Shown one piece after another: positions 43,260-51,842 of a DNA stretch of 64,000 bases. The position numbers were made by a program, and so were the translations under genes. The stretch comes from Anaerolinea sp. (GTDB lineage Bacteria > Chloroflexota > Anaerolineae > Anaerolineales > Anaerolineaceae), in assembly GCA_029975055.1 (NCBI GenBank), contig JARKPU010000051.1, forward strand, positions 62,001 to 126,000, read 5' to 3'. The notes below the pieces were generated by a model, which was not told the DNA's origin, ran no database searches, and was given only the letters and a program-made list of their open reading frames with translations. Position 1 is the first letter of the stretch; each line of letters starts with the position of its first letter.

Positions 43260-43688
43260 ATGTCTTCTCAGGCATTGTTCGCCGGTTTGGTGGTCGATGA
43301 ATATGATAAGCCGGTGGAAGTGACCATGGTGGGCGATGAAGCCTGCTATGTGGTCAACGACCAGGGCTTCCGCCGCCATATCTCTGCCGAAGAGGTGGAC
43401 CGGCAGGTGCTCGGCCTGATCCGCGACCAGATGAAGGGCAGCGAAGATACCATCGCCGAGCAGGCCGCGAAGATGCTCGGGCAGGAAGATATCTTCAGCA
43501 AGGCCATCATCCAGAACCAGATCAAGAACATCGACCAGCAGTTCGAGCAACTGATGAAAACCGGCATTCCTGAATCGGGGCGGGCGTATATGGGCATGAT
43601 GGGCTTCCGCGTGGTGGTGAACGTGCACGGCGAGGTGGTGCGCGTGGACCAGCCCGGCGCAATCGGTGGAGATGAAGACGAGGAATAG
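43260..43688 (+). CDS. Conserved hypothetical protein (142 residues)
   Basis: No family recognised with confidence. Start ATG 43260 has AAGGAG 8-13 nt upstream; the frame upstream of it is not coding-like. The protein begins MSSQALFAGLVVDEYDKPVE, has a beta-rich first third, a central amphipathic helical region (IRDQMKGSEDTIAEQAAKML; FSKAIIQNQIKNIDQQFEQL) and an acidic C-terminus (IGGDEDEE). No signal or membrane segment. It precedes the DUF4037 gene by 9 nt and is probably co-transcribed. Confidence 0.75.
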   Translation: MSSQALFAGLVVDEYDKPVEVTMVGDEACYVVNDQGFRRHISAEEVDRQVLGLIRDQMKGSEDTIAEQAAKMLGQEDIFSKAIIQNQIKNIDQQFEQLMKTGIPESGRAYMGMMGFRVVVNVHGEVVRVDQPGAIGGDEDEE

Positions 43689-43697
43689 GGACGGCGC

Positions 43698-44801
43698 ATG
43701 GCAAACGAATCGAAATCACCTGAGTTTATCCCCGGCTTGAAGCTGAGCGAGATGTTCTACCGCGAGGCGGTGCAGCCCGTGCTGGCGCAGCGCTTTGGGG
43801 GGCCGGCGCACACGGCGGGGTTGATCGGCTTCGGCTCGGATGTGATCGGCATGGATGACGCGCGCTCGCGCGACCATATGTGGGGCCCGCGTCTGGTGCT
43901 CTTCCTGCCGGAGGAAGACTTCGCGGCCCGCAAGGATGCGGTCTTTGCGGCCCTGCAGGAGGCTCTGCCCAGCACCTTCCATGGCTACCCCACCAGCTTT
44001 TCCAAGCCGGATGCCGCCGGGGTGCGCTGTCTGGAGGAGCGTGAAAGCGGCCTGGTGGACCCGCTGGTGGAGGTGGCGACCATCGCCGGGTACTTCGAGC
44101 GGGAGATCGCCTGGGATACGCGCCGCCCGCTGGGAGTGGAAGACTGGCTGACCTTCTCGGAGCACAAGCTGCTCAGCCTGACGGCCGGGGGCGTGTGGCA
44201 TGACGACCTGGGCCTGGAGGCCGTGCGCAGGCAGCTGGCTTATTACCCCAAAGAGGTGTGGATGTACCTGCTGGCCTGCGGGTGGATGAAGATCGGCCAG
44301 GAGGAGCCGTTTGTGGGGCGCACCGCCGAGGTGGGCGATGAAATCGGTTCGCGCCTGCTCACGGCGCGCATGGTGCAGTCGGTGATGCACCTGTGTTTCT
44401 TGATGGAGCGAAAGTACGCGCCTTACAGCAAGTGGTTCGGCACGGGTTTCTCGCGCCTTGAAATTGCCCCCTTGATCCAGCCGAACCTGATCGGCGCCCT
44501 GGAGGCGACCGATTATCACACCCGCGAGCAGTATCTTTGCCGGGCGTATGAGATTTGCGCCTGGAAGTTCAACTCGCTGGATTTGATCGCCCCGGTGCCC
44601 GGGCGGGTGACCTTCTTCCACGGGCGGCCGTTCAAGGTGATCCACGGCGGGGAGATCGGCGAGAAGATCCTGGCGGCGATCAGCGATGAGCATATCCGGC
44701 GCCTGCCGGGGTTCGTCGGCTCGGTCAACCAGTTGAGCGATTCGACGGATGTGATCTCTTACACGCAGGTGACGGCGAAGCTGCGCGAATTTTTTAAATA
44801 G
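43698..44801 (+). CDS. DUF4037 protein, nucleotidyltransferase-like
   Basis: The 367-residue protein has an N-terminal nucleotidyltransferase-like region with GLIGFGSDVIGMDDARSRDH, where GxGSD and the following acids fit the polymerase-beta fold, and MWGPRLVLFLPEEDF. The DUF4037 C-terminal part includes WLTFSEHKLLSLTAGGVWHD, MYLLACGWMKIGQEEPFVGR, YAPYSKWFGTGFSRLE and AISDEHIRRLPGFVGSVNQL. Substrate unknown. It ends a short operon and is followed by the repeat at 44834. Confidence 0.85.
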   Translation: MANESKSPEFIPGLKLSEMFYREAVQPVLAQRFGGPAHTAGLIGFGSDVIGMDDARSRDHMWGPRLVLFLPEEDFAARKDAVFAALQEALPSTFHGYPTSFSKPDAAGVRCLEERESGLVDPLVEVATIAGYFEREIAWDTRRPLGVEDWLTFSEHKLLSLTAGGVWHDDLGLEAVRRQLAYYPKEVWMYLLACGWMKIGQEEPFVGRTAEVGDEIGSRLLTARMVQSVMHLCFLMERKYAPYSKWFGTGFSRLEIAPLIQPNLIGALEATDYHTREQYLCRAYEICAWKFNSLDLIAPVPGRVTFFHGRPFKVIHGGEIGEKILAAISDEHIRRLPGFVGSVNQLSDSTDVISYTQVTAKLREFFK

Positions 44802-44833
44802 GCGCGGCAAGGCCCTGCCATGCTGTTGCTTCT

Positions 44834-44955
44834 TGCAGGGTGTGGTCGAGTGTATGACCGCGCCGTTTTTCCTCGTAGGGTGCAGTCGATTTGATGACTG
44901 CACCTTTCTTTATTCGGCTCAAGACGGTGCGGTCCAAAGCGACCGCACCCTGCGA
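44834..44955. repeat. Double-hairpin GTAGGGTGCAGTC repeat with degenerate half copy
   Basis: TCGTAGGGTGCAGTCGATTT (from 44873) and GACCGCACCCTGCGA (to 44955) enclose the two inner hairpins of this family. A half copy, GCAGGGTGTGGTC/GACCGCGCC, lies just upstream (44835-44863). It accounts for much of the 292-bp gap before dnaJ; the rest is AT-rich DNA and the dnaJ promoter. Confidence 0.75.
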
Positions 44956-45057
44956 ACTGGGGAGGGGCAGGGGGTGGGGTCTCAGCGAATCTCCTGCAGC
45001 GCCATCGTTATTTTCGTAATATTGCATAAGAATTGCATTAGATATTGATAAGTTTGC

Positions 45058-45087
45058 TTGACTCTCATCCCTGCCTGTGCGTAGAAT
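45058..45087 (+). promoter_or_regulatory. Promoter of the dnaJ-like gene (probably leaderless)
   Basis: -35 TTGACT (45058-45063), 18-nt spacer, -10 TAGAAT (45082-45087), then six bases and ATG 45094. The predicted +1 coincides with the start codon. No CIRCE operator is visible. Confidence 0.68.
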
Positions 45088-45093
45088 CGTAGT

Positions 45094-46029
45094 ATGGAGT
45101 ACAAGGATTATTACAAAATTCTGGGTGTCGAGCGCGGCGCCGGCGAGGATGCCATCAAAAAGGCATTCCGCAAGCTGGCGATGAAATATCACCCAGACCG
45201 CAACCCGGGTAATAAGGCAGCTGAGGAGAAATTCAAAGAAATAAACGAAGCGTACGAGGTGCTCGGCGACCCTGAGAAGCGCAGGCGCTACGACCAGCTG
45301 GGCGAATCCTATGCCAGCTGGCAGCAGGCGGGCGGCTCGCCCGGCAACTTCAACTGGTCCGATTGGTTCTCCACGCCGCGCAGCGGCGGCACGCGCACGC
45401 GCGTGGAATATACCAACCTCGACGATATGTTCGGCGGGTTGGGCGGCTTTTCGGATTTCTTCCAGAGCATCTTCGGCGGGCTGGGCGGCTCGCCGCAGAC
45501 CGCCACGCGCACGGCGCAGCGCAATGCGCGCCTGCAAAGCGTGGAGCAGCCCGTGCAGATCAGCTTCATCGAGGCGTATCACGGCGCCGAACGCACCCTG
45601 GCCATCGGCGAGCGGCGCATCCAGGTGAAGATTCCCGCCGGGGCCGATAACGGCACCAAGGTGCGCATCAAAGGGGTGGGCCAGCCCCAGCCCGATGGCA
45701 CCCTGGGCGATGTTTACCTGATCGTGCAGGTGACCCCCGACCCGCGCTTTGAACGCAAGGGCGCCGACCTTTACACCGATGTGGAACTGGACCTGTACAC
45801 GGCCGTGCTGGGCGGCGAAGCCAAAGTGAACACGCCAGACGGCCCGGTGGTGTTGACGATCCCGGCCGGCACGCAGCCCGGCCAGACCTTCCGGCTGGCG
45901 GGGCGGGGCATGCCCCTTCTGCGCAGCCCCAAAACCCACGGCGACCTGTTCGCGCGCGCGCGGGTGAGCCTGCCGCGCAACCTGACGCCCGAACAGCGCG
46001 CCTTGTTCCAGAAACTGGCCGGCAGGTAG
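45094..46029 (+). CDS. DnaJ/CbpA-type J-domain co-chaperone
   Basis: A 311-residue type II J protein. The N-terminal J domain ([20 protein letters not shown]) contains His33-Pro34-Asp35 and the [19 protein letters not shown] helix. A G/F-rich segment ([20 protein letters not shown]) and two C-terminal substrate-binding beta domains follow ([47 protein letters not shown]-like [19 protein letters not shown]). The cysteine zinc-finger domain of true DnaJ is absent, so it is closer to CbpA. It stimulates DnaK ATPase. The gene is followed by an HtrA protease, a plausible protein-quality pair. Confidence 0.93.
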   Translation: MEYKDYYKILGVERGAGEDAIKKAFRKLAMKYHPDRNPGNKAAEEKFKEINEAYEVLGDPEKRRRYDQLGESYASWQQAGGSPGNFNWSDWFSTPRSGGTRTRVEYTNLDDMFGGLGGFSDFFQSIFGGLGGSPQTATRTAQRNARLQSVEQPVQISFIEAYHGAERTLAIGERRIQVKIPAGADNGTKVRIKGVGQPQPDGTLGDVYLIVQVTPDPRFERKGADLYTDVELDLYTAVLGGEAKVNTPDGPVVLTIPAGTQPGQTFRLAGRGMPLLRSPKTHGDLFARARVSLPRNLTPEQRALFQKLAGR

Positions 46030-46074
46030 CCCGCCCGGGCATTTCGATTTGTCGGTAGGACCGCAAGGAGAACC

Positions 46075-47232
46075 ATGAAACGCACTGCACCCATGCTGAT
46101 GTTCGTTGGGATTTTAATCGTCAGCGCGCTGGCCTGCCAGCTCTCACCCGTTTCGACCAATCAACTCACCCAGAACACCCCGTCGGCCGCCCAGTCGCAG
46201 CCCCAGGTGGTCACGGTTATACCGCAAAGCCTGCCCAACCTGGTGGATCAAGAAAAGACCCTCACCGCATTGTACGAGCGTGTCAGCCCGGGGGTGGTTT
46301 CGATCCAGGTGCTTTCCGATTCCGGGGCCGGGCAGGGCTCGGGGTTTGTCTATGACACCGAAGGGCACATCATCACCAACTACCACGTGGTGGAAAACGC
46401 CACCGACCTGGAGGTGGACTTCCCCTCGGGTCTCAAACTGCACGGCAAAGTGGTGGGCACCGACCTGGATTCCGACATCGCCGTGGTGAAGGTGGAAGCC
46501 CCCGAGGGTGCCCTCACCCCCCTGCCGCTGGGCAGCGGTGAAGCCCTCAAAGTGGGGCAGTCGGTGGTGGCCATCGGCAACCCGTTTGGGCTGGCAGGCA
46601 CGATGACGGTGGGCATCGTCTCGGCCAAGGGCCGCACGCTCGATTCGCTGCGCGAAGCGCCCTCGGGCGGTTTCTTCTCCTCGGGGGCCGTCATCCAGAC
46701 GGATGCGGCCATCAACCCGGGCAATTCGGGCGGCCCGCTGCTCAACCTGAACGGTGAAGTGGTGGGAATCAACCGTGCCATCATCGCCAACAACACGCTG
46801 GGAGAATCCACCAACGTCGGGGTCGGCTTTGCCGTCAACGTGGATATTGTGAAGCGCGTGGTGCCGGAGTTGATCCGCACCGGCAAGTATGATTACCCCT
46901 ACCTGGGGATCACCAGCCAGGAGGAACTGACCCTGCTGGCCGCCGAAGCGCTGGGGCTGCCGCAAACCACCGGCGCCTACGTGCTGGACGTGCGGCCCGG
47001 CAGCCCGGCGGAAGCCGCCGGGATCATCGCGGGTTCGCGATCCTCCAGCGACCCCAGCCTGCCCGCCGGCGGCGATTTGATCGTGGCGGTGGACGGGCGC
47101 GAGGTGCGCGTCTTTGGCGACCTGCTCACGTATCTGATGATCAACAAAAGCCCTGGCGACCAGATCGTTCTGACGGTTCTGCGCGATGGGCAGCGAAAGG
47201 AGGTCACCATCACTTTGGGCAAACGCCCCTGA
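46075..47232 (+). CDS. HtrA/DegP-like serine protease, lipoprotein
   Basis: The 385-residue protein has a lipoprotein signal with Cys21 (GILIVSALAC), a low-complexity Gln/Ser linker, the trypsin-like domain with catalytic His104 (TNYHVVEN), Asp134 (DSDIAVVKV) and Ser218 (NPGNSGGPLLN), and one C-terminal PDZ domain (PYLGITSQEELTLLAAEALG, GAYVLDVRPGSPAEAAGI). It should be anchored outside the cytoplasmic membrane and degrade or refold damaged exported proteins. It lies 45 nt after the DnaJ-like gene. Confidence 0.94.
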   Translation: MKRTAPMLMFVGILIVSALACQLSPVSTNQLTQNTPSAAQSQPQVVTVIPQSLPNLVDQEKTLTALYERVSPGVVSIQVLSDSGAGQGSGFVYDTEGHIITNYHVVENATDLEVDFPSGLKLHGKVVGTDLDSDIAVVKVEAPEGALTPLPLGSGEALKVGQSVVAIGNPFGLAGTMTVGIVSAKGRTLDSLREAPSGGFFSSGAVIQTDAAINPGNSGGPLLNLNGEVVGINRAIIANNTLGESTNVGVGFAVNVDIVKRVVPELIRTGKYDYPYLGITSQEELTLLAAEALGLPQTTGAYVLDVRPGSPAEAAGIIAGSRSSSDPSLPAGGDLIVAVDGREVRVFGDLLTYLMINKSPGDQIVLTVLRDGQRKEVTITLGKRP

Positions 47233-47362
47233 TCCGATTGCGATGCGGCTCACATCCAACATATCTAAGGTTCTTCTGCCCGGAGAGGGAAGAATCGTAA
47301 GCGCGCTGTAGACGCTTCCCGTGAAATACGGTAGAGCCTTAACAAATCAACAGGAGGTTGCC

Positions 47363-48454
47363 ATGTTAACCGAAAATGACTTGCGGGAGCTGGTTGAGTT
47401 CAATGCGCCGGCCCCGGTGCTCAGCCTGTACTTGAACACCGACCCGTCCGAAGGAAACGCCGATGCCCACAAGCTGCGCGCGCGCAGCCTGATCAAAGAG
47501 ATCAACCTTCCGCAAGACGTTGAGGCAATCAACCGCTACCTGGACCGCGAATACAACTGGTCTGGGCGCGGCGTGGCGATTTTCTCTTGCGCTCCGGCCG
47601 GTTTCTTGCGCGCCTATCCGTTGGGCGTGCCAGTGCGGAGCGCGGTGCACATCAGCGACCGGCCGAGTGTCAAGATTCTGACGGAACTGCTGGATAACTA
47701 TGGAGGATATGGGGTGGTGCTGGTGGATAAGCAGGGGGCGCGCTTATTCCACTTCCACCTGGGGAGCCTGGTTGAGCAGGAAGGCGTGATGGGTGAGGCG
47801 GTCAAGCACACCAAGCGCGGCGGGGCGTCTTCGATGCCCGGGCGACGCGGTGGAACCGCCGGGCAAACCCGTGCGGTGGAAGAGCAGGTTGACCGCAACA
47901 TGAAAGATGCTGCTGATTTCGCGGTCCATTTCTTTGAGAGCAAACATATCCGCCGCATTTTAATCGGCGGAACGGAAGCCAATGTCAAGCAATTCCGCAG
48001 CTTTTTGCCGAAATCGTGGCAGAGCCTGGTGATGGGCACCTTCCCGATGAGCCTGACGGCGAAAGCCTCGGAGGTGCTCGAGCGCGCGATGGAAGTGGGC
48101 AGGCAGGCCGAACTGCGCAAGGAGGCCGGGTTGATCGAGCAGGTGATCACCGGGGCGGCCAAGGCGCAGAGCGCGGTGGTGGGCCTGGATGACACCCTCG
48201 AGGCGGTCAACGCCGGGCGGGTGCAGACGCTCGTCATCACCGAAGGGTTCCGCAAGGTGGGCTACCATGCCAAAGAGAACGGCCGCCTGGCGGCCAGGCT
48301 GCCCGCCGAGAACCCCGAAGACTATGAGAAGGTCTTCGATGTGGTGGACCTGGCGGTGAACAAGGTGATGCGCACCGGCGGCGAGGTGGAAGTGGTTCAC
48401 CGGGCCGAGGCGCTGGAGAAGGCCGGGAGCATCGGAGCGCTGTTGAGATATTAG
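47363..48454 (+). CDS. baeRF-family protein (bacterial eRF1-like, Vms1-related)
   Basis: A 363-residue protein resembling bacterial archaeo-eukaryotic release factor families. N-terminal APAPVLSLYLNTDPSEGNAD is typical. The middle domain begins YGGYGVVLVDKQGARLFHFH, and RNMKDAADFAVHFFESKHIR, RILIGGTEANVKQFRSFLP, and a C-terminal L7Ae-like VVGLDDTLEAVNAGRVQTLV follow. A possible GGx loop is replaced by a basic Gly-rich insert (KRGGASSMPGRRGGTAGQTR). Proposed roles are in ribosome rescue or hibernation; none is proven. AGGAGG at 47352-47357 fixes ATG 47363; the in-frame extension to 47321 is unsupported. Confidence 0.85.
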   Translation: MLTENDLRELVEFNAPAPVLSLYLNTDPSEGNADAHKLRARSLIKEINLPQDVEAINRYLDREYNWSGRGVAIFSCAPAGFLRAYPLGVPVRSAVHISDRPSVKILTELLDNYGGYGVVLVDKQGARLFHFHLGSLVEQEGVMGEAVKHTKRGGASSMPGRRGGTAGQTRAVEEQVDRNMKDAADFAVHFFESKHIRRILIGGTEANVKQFRSFLPKSWQSLVMGTFPMSLTAKASEVLERAMEVGRQAELRKEAGLIEQVITGAAKAQSAVVGLDDTLEAVNAGRVQTLVITEGFRKVGYHAKENGRLAARLPAENPEDYEKVFDVVDLAVNKVMRTGGEVEVVHRAEALEKAGSIGALLRY

Positions 48455-48474
48455 TGAGGTGAAACCCTCATCCC

Positions 48475-48597
48475 CTGGGGCTGTCCGAAAAGACCCATAT
48501 AGAGATTGGAACCGGCATATGCAGGGGGCGACACACGGGTCGCCCCCTACAGGTAGGGGCGGACCTATGTGTCCGCCCTCTTTTCGGACAGCCCCAG
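48475..48597. repeat. 123-bp nested inverted-repeat element (MITE-like)
   Basis: Perfect 18-bp terminal inverted repeats CTGGGGCTGTCCGAAAAG (48475-48492) and CTTTTCGGACAGCCCCAG (48580-48597). Two inner hairpins lie between them: GGGGGCGA/TCGCCCCC (48524-48547) and GGGGCGGAC/GTCCGCCC (48556-48578). No coding capacity. No obvious target-site duplication. Confidence 0.82.
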
Positions 48598-48601
48598 CGA
48601 T

Positions 48602-48643
48602 AACCATGATGCCGGTGTCAATGCGCCGGCATCATGGTTTTTA
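48602..48643. terminator. Intrinsic terminator between baeRF and ferric-reductase-like genes
   Basis: AACCATGATGCCGG (48602-48615) pairs with CCGGCATCATGGTT (48626-48639) with T-rich DNA following on +. It stops the baeRF transcript and lies at the 3' end of the convergent minus-strand operon. Confidence 0.8.
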
Positions 48644-49354
48644 CTGCGAGGGAACCTCGGCGGCCTTCCGTTTTTGCAGTGCCATTGCCAGCCAGTAAAC
48701 CGTCAGGAACAGGATGACCAGGAAGGTGCCGGTGTACATCAGGAACACGGCGGGCAGGGAGGAATCGGTGCCGGAGAAGATGCCGTGCGCCGTGGCGCCC
48801 AGGTAGGCAAGCAGGCTGGCATAGTGGATGGCGCGGAAGGCCTTCATGCCGATGCGCTGGCGCAGGTAGTAGGTGATGCTCACCAGGGCGCACAGGTAGA
48901 AGGCGATCACGCCGACGCCCACCCACAGCGGGCGGTAATCGGACAGGAAGGGCACCAGGATCTGCGCGAGCGAGTAGGGCAAAAAGCGGTCGGCGGTGAG
49001 GATGAACATGTGCAGGCCGAGGAAGCCCAGCGAGAGCAGCGAGATGAACTGGTGGAAGTCGAAGGTGAAGGCGCGGTTCAGCCACCGGTCGAGCAGTTTG
49101 GAGGGGATGGCCAGCCCCCAGGCGGTGGAGAGCCACAGCAGCAGGTAGGCGATGATGCCAGCGGCGCGGGTGATATACCAGGTGACCTGCGCCGAAGAGA
49201 AGGCCAGCAAGCTGTCCAGCCAGGCGCGCAGCCCGGCGGCCTGCGGTGTGCTGAGCCCAAGGGCCACGCCCGCGGCGGCGGTGAGGATTGCGGCCGTGGC
49301 TGCCAGACCGTAGGGGAAGGCTTCCTTTTTTCTAGCGGATTTGCTCAGGGACAT
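48641..49354 (-). CDS. Ferric reductase-like transmembrane heme protein
   Basis: A 237-residue membrane protein with about six helices. Two pairs of histidines in adjacent helices, His101/His115 (FDFHQFISLLSLGFLGLH) and His177/His190 (AIHYASLLAYLGATAH), are spaced 14 and 13 apart, the bis-heme pattern of the ferric reductase/NOX/MsrQ superfamily. No FAD- or NAD-binding domain follows, so an electron donor or acceptor must be separate. I chose ATG 49354 because AAGGAG lies 7 nt upstream. It overlaps apbE by 23 nt and ends a four-gene unit. Confidence 0.85.
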   Translation of the reverse strand: MSLSKSARKKEAFPYGLAATAAILTAAAGVALGLSTPQAAGLRAWLDSLLAFSSAQVTWYITRAAGIIAYLLLWLSTAWGLAIPSKLLDRWLNRAFTFDFHQFISLLSLGFLGLHMFILTADRFLPYSLAQILVPFLSDYRPLWVGVGVIAFYLCALVSITYYLRQRIGMKAFRAIHYASLLAYLGATAHGIFSGTDSSLPAVFLMYTGTFLVILFLTVYWLAMALQKRKAAEVPSQ

Positions 49355-50270
49355 ACAGATACTCCTTGCTTTGTGGCGGCCCCCACAGGCTGCCATCGGG
49401 CCTGATGGCGACGAAGCGCAGGCCGGGCATGCGCGCGGCGGCTTCGGGGCCGCCGATGAGCAGCGCTTTGGCGAAGCCCTCGGCGCGCGCGGCCGTTTGG
49501 GTGAACACGCTCACCGAGAGCCAGGCCGGCCCGGCGGGCAGGCCGCTGCGCGGGTCGATGATGTGATGGCGCTGCTCTCCGCCTTGCACCCAGCGGCGCT
49601 TGGTGACGGCCGAGGTGGCCAGCGCCCCCGGCGGCAGGTTGAGCACCGCCAGGGTGAGCTGCGGGTCGCGCGGGTCTTCCAGCGAAACCTGCCAGGCGTT
49701 CTGGCCTTCGGGCAGGCCGATCAGCACCATATCGCCCCCGGCGGAGACGGCGCAGGCCGGGGTGAACTTGCTCAGGGCCGCCGCGGCGCGCTCGGCCGTC
49801 CAGCCTTTGGCGATGCCCCCCAGGTCGATTCGCACGCCCTCAGGCAGGCGGATGGCGCGGCGCTCGTGGTCGAAGCGGGTTTGCTCGAAAGGCGGGCGCT
49901 GCCAGGGCTCGCGGTAGCCGGTGGGGGCGTCCAGCAGGCCGCCGGCCTGGCGGATCTCATCCATGCTGCGGTCGTAACCGGCGGCCTGCAGCGCGGCAAG
50001 GATGGAGGGGTCGAACAGCCCGCCGGTGGATTGGTGCAGCCCGTAAGCCTGCCAGACCACGTCGAACAGCTCCGACGAGGCCGAAAACCAGTGCCCGGCC
50101 GAGCGGTTGAGGGCGTTCAGCTCGCTGTCTTGCCGGAAGCGCGAGAAGCGCTGCTCACATTCGGCCACGAACGTGCGGATGAAATCCAGGTGCACCTGCA
50201 GGCGCTCGCGGCGCCCCTCGGCGGCCACCAGGAAGCTGGTGTTCATGGCGCGGAATTCGTCGTAGATCAT
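49332..50270 (-). CDS. apbE: FAD:protein FMN transferase
   Basis: A 312-residue flavin transferase that attaches FMN covalently to Ser/Thr of target proteins. Family motifs are FSRFRQDSELNALNRSAG, VRIDLGGIAKGWTAERAA, VSAGGDMVLIG, HHIIDPRSGLPA and a C-terminal AWLSVSVFTQTAARAEGFAK. No signal peptide is clear; an Ala/Met-rich start (MIYDEFRAMNTSF) aligns directly with the domain. It sits between a heme membrane protein and a small anchored protein. A flavinylated target is expected nearby, but no classical FMN_bind domain is recognisable in the neighbours. Confidence 0.94.
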   Translation of the reverse strand: MIYDEFRAMNTSFLVAAEGRRERLQVHLDFIRTFVAECEQRFSRFRQDSELNALNRSAGHWFSASSELFDVVWQAYGLHQSTGGLFDPSILAALQAAGYDRSMDEIRQAGGLLDAPTGYREPWQRPPFEQTRFDHERRAIRLPEGVRIDLGGIAKGWTAERAAAALSKFTPACAVSAGGDMVLIGLPEGQNAWQVSLEDPRDPQLTLAVLNLPPGALATSAVTKRRWVQGGEQRHHIIDPRSGLPAGPAWLSVSVFTQTAARAEGFAKALLIGGPEAAARMPGLRFVAIRPDGSLWGPPQSKEYLYVPEQIR

Positions 50271-50560
50271 CAGGATCCCATGGTGCGCAGGCGCGGGAAG
50301 TTGAAGGTGACGCTCGGCTGGATGGGCGCGCTGAGCTGGCTGCCGCCCGACGGGTTGGCGACGAGTTCATCCAGCGATGGAATCGCTTCAAGCTGCGGCG
50401 CGCTGAAGGCCGCCGTTGAAGCGCCGGTGTTGGCGGCAGCCTGCCCCGCCAAAGGCGCGGGCTTGCCCGAATGGGCCAGGGCCACCCAGCCGAGGATGAG
50501 GCCGGCGGTGGAAACCCCGGCGATCCACAGGCGTAAGAGGGTTTTAACAAGGTGGTTCAT
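50270..50560 (-). CDS. Small membrane-anchored protein, unknown
   Basis: A 96-residue protein with one N-terminal hydrophobic segment (LRLWIAGVSTAGLILGWVAL) and a low-complexity Ala/Ser-rich extracytoplasmic tail ending TFNFPRLRTMGS. No family recognised. The stop shares a base with the apbE start (TGATG), so it is translationally coupled to apbE and probably belongs to the same redox unit. Ser and Thr residues in the tail could in principle be flavinylation sites, but no consensus D(G/A)xTGAT is present. Confidence 0.7.
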   Translation of the reverse strand: MNHLVKTLLRLWIAGVSTAGLILGWVALAHSGKPAPLAGQAAANTGASTAAFSAPQLEAIPSLDELVANPSGGSQLSAPIQPSVTFNFPRLRTMGS

Positions 50561-50583
50561 GGTGTGAAATCCTTGGGGTTGGG

Positions 50584-51003
50584 TTAATCACCGCCGCCGT
50601 CATCGCCGCCGCCGCGCCTTTGCCCGCCGCCCAGGAACACGCGGCCATCCGGGGAGATCTGGATGATACCGGCGTTTTCCAGTCCGCTGACGAGAGCCTG
50701 GTACTGGCTGAGCTGCTGGTTGGCCTGGTTGAGCTGCGCGGCGGCTTGATTGAGCTCGGCCTTGTACTGCTGTTCGCGGGCCTGGTACTGCGCGATCAGC
50801 TCCTGCATCTGCTGCAGGGCGGCCGGGTCGGCGGAGGCTGCGGCGGATGGATCGGCGGGGGCCGCCAGCACCGGCTGCGTGTTGGGGTTGAAGAGGGCGT
50901 TAAAGCCGATGGCCAGGATGGCCAGGCCGAAGAGGGCCGTCATGCCGAAGGCGGCCGCCACGGCGGGGATGGTTTTGTGCTTTTTGAGGTATTCGGCGAT
51001 CAT
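50584..51003 (-). CDS. Small membrane protein with coiled coil and Gly/Asp-rich tail
   Basis: A 139-residue protein, first gene of the four-gene minus-strand unit. It has a basic start (MIAEYLKKHKT), TM VAAAFGMTALFGLAILAIGF, an Ala/Pro linker, a coiled coil of about 55 residues rich in Gln (QMQELIAQYQAREQQYKAEL, NQAAAQLNQANQQLSQYQAL) and a tail GGGQRRGGGDDGGGD. I placed the start at ATG 51003 after AAGGAG; an earlier in-frame start at 51117 would add a non-family region. No function is known; neighbours suggest a role with the heme/ApbE pair. Confidence 0.7.
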   Translation of the reverse strand: MIAEYLKKHKTIPAVAAAFGMTALFGLAILAIGFNALFNPNTQPVLAAPADPSAAASADPAALQQMQELIAQYQAREQQYKAELNQAAAQLNQANQQLSQYQALVSGLENAGIIQISPDGRVFLGGGQRRGGGDDGGGD

Positions 51004-51152
51004 GCGCCAGGTTGCTCCTTTCTTTCGTGCGTCATGCCTCACAGTATAGGCGGCGAAGATGACAAAACGATGAATCGGACCCAATTCAGGCGGGATCGTT
51101 TCTCGGAGGTTTGTCATCTGATATTCATCTGCCGGATGTAAAATGAAGGCGT

Positions 51153-51842
51153 ATGCGCGTGCTGCTGGTCGAAGACAACCGCCGCTTGAACCTCTCGCTC
51201 AAGACGAGCCTGATCGAGGATGGTTATGCCGTGGACGCGGCCTTCGACGGCGAGGAAGGCGAGGCCTTCGCGCTTGCGGCGCCGTATGACCTCATCATCC
51301 TGGATGTGATGCTGCCCAAGAAGGACGGCTTCACGCTCTGCCGCGAGCTGCGCGCCGGGCGCATCAAAACTCCCATCCTCATGCTCACCGCGCGCGATGC
51401 GGTCGATGACCGTGTGACCGGCCTCGACAGCGGGGCCGATGACTACCTGGTGAAGCCCTTTGCGCTCAACGAGCTGCGCGCGCGCCTGCGCGCCCTGCTG
51501 CGGCGCGACCTGGACGATAAAAGCGGCCTGCTGGAAGCAGCCGACCTGCTGCTCGACCCGGCCGGCCACCGCGTGGAGCGCGGCGGGGAACCGATCGAGC
51601 TGACCACGCGTGAATTTGCCCTGCTCGAATACCTGATGCGCAACCCCAACCGACTGATCACCCGCGAGATGATCGAAGAGCACGTCTGGAGCTACGATTT
51701 CATCTCCAGTTCCAACGTGGTGGATGTCTATATCCGCCGGCTGCGGCGCAAGATTGACGAACCCTTTCACCTCAAACTGCTCGAGACGGTGCGCGGCGCC
51801 GGTTACCGCCTGTTCAAACCGGTGAAGGAAGCCCCCCGGTGA
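51153..51842 (+). CDS. OmpR-family response regulator
   Basis: A 229-residue two-component regulator. The receiver domain starts MRVLLVEDN with the acidic pair, phospho-acceptor Asp51 (LIILDVMLPKKDGF) and the conserved Lys in DDYLVKPFALNEL. The winged-helix output domain ends IRRLRRKIDEPFHLKLLETV with RGAGYRL. It is transcribed divergently from the heme/ApbE unit across a 149-bp gap and overlaps its kinase gene (GTGA at 51839). Regulation of the divergent unit is a natural but unproven inference. Confidence 0.95.
   Translation: MRVLLVEDNRRLNLSLKTSLIEDGYAVDAAFDGEEGEAFALAAPYDLIILDVMLPKKDGFTLCRELRAGRIKTPILMLTARDAVDDRVTGLDSGADDYLVKPFALNELRARLRALLRRDLDDKSGLLEAADLLLDPAGHRVERGGEPIELTTREFALLEYLMRNPNRLITREMIEEHVWSYDFISSSNVVDVYIRRLRRKIDEPFHLKLLETVRGAGYRLFKPVKEAPR

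Noticed and set aside
45000-45093. CIRCE/HrcA operator before the dnaJ-like gene
   Set aside because: The inverted repeat TTAGCACTC-N9-GAGTGCTAA is absent.
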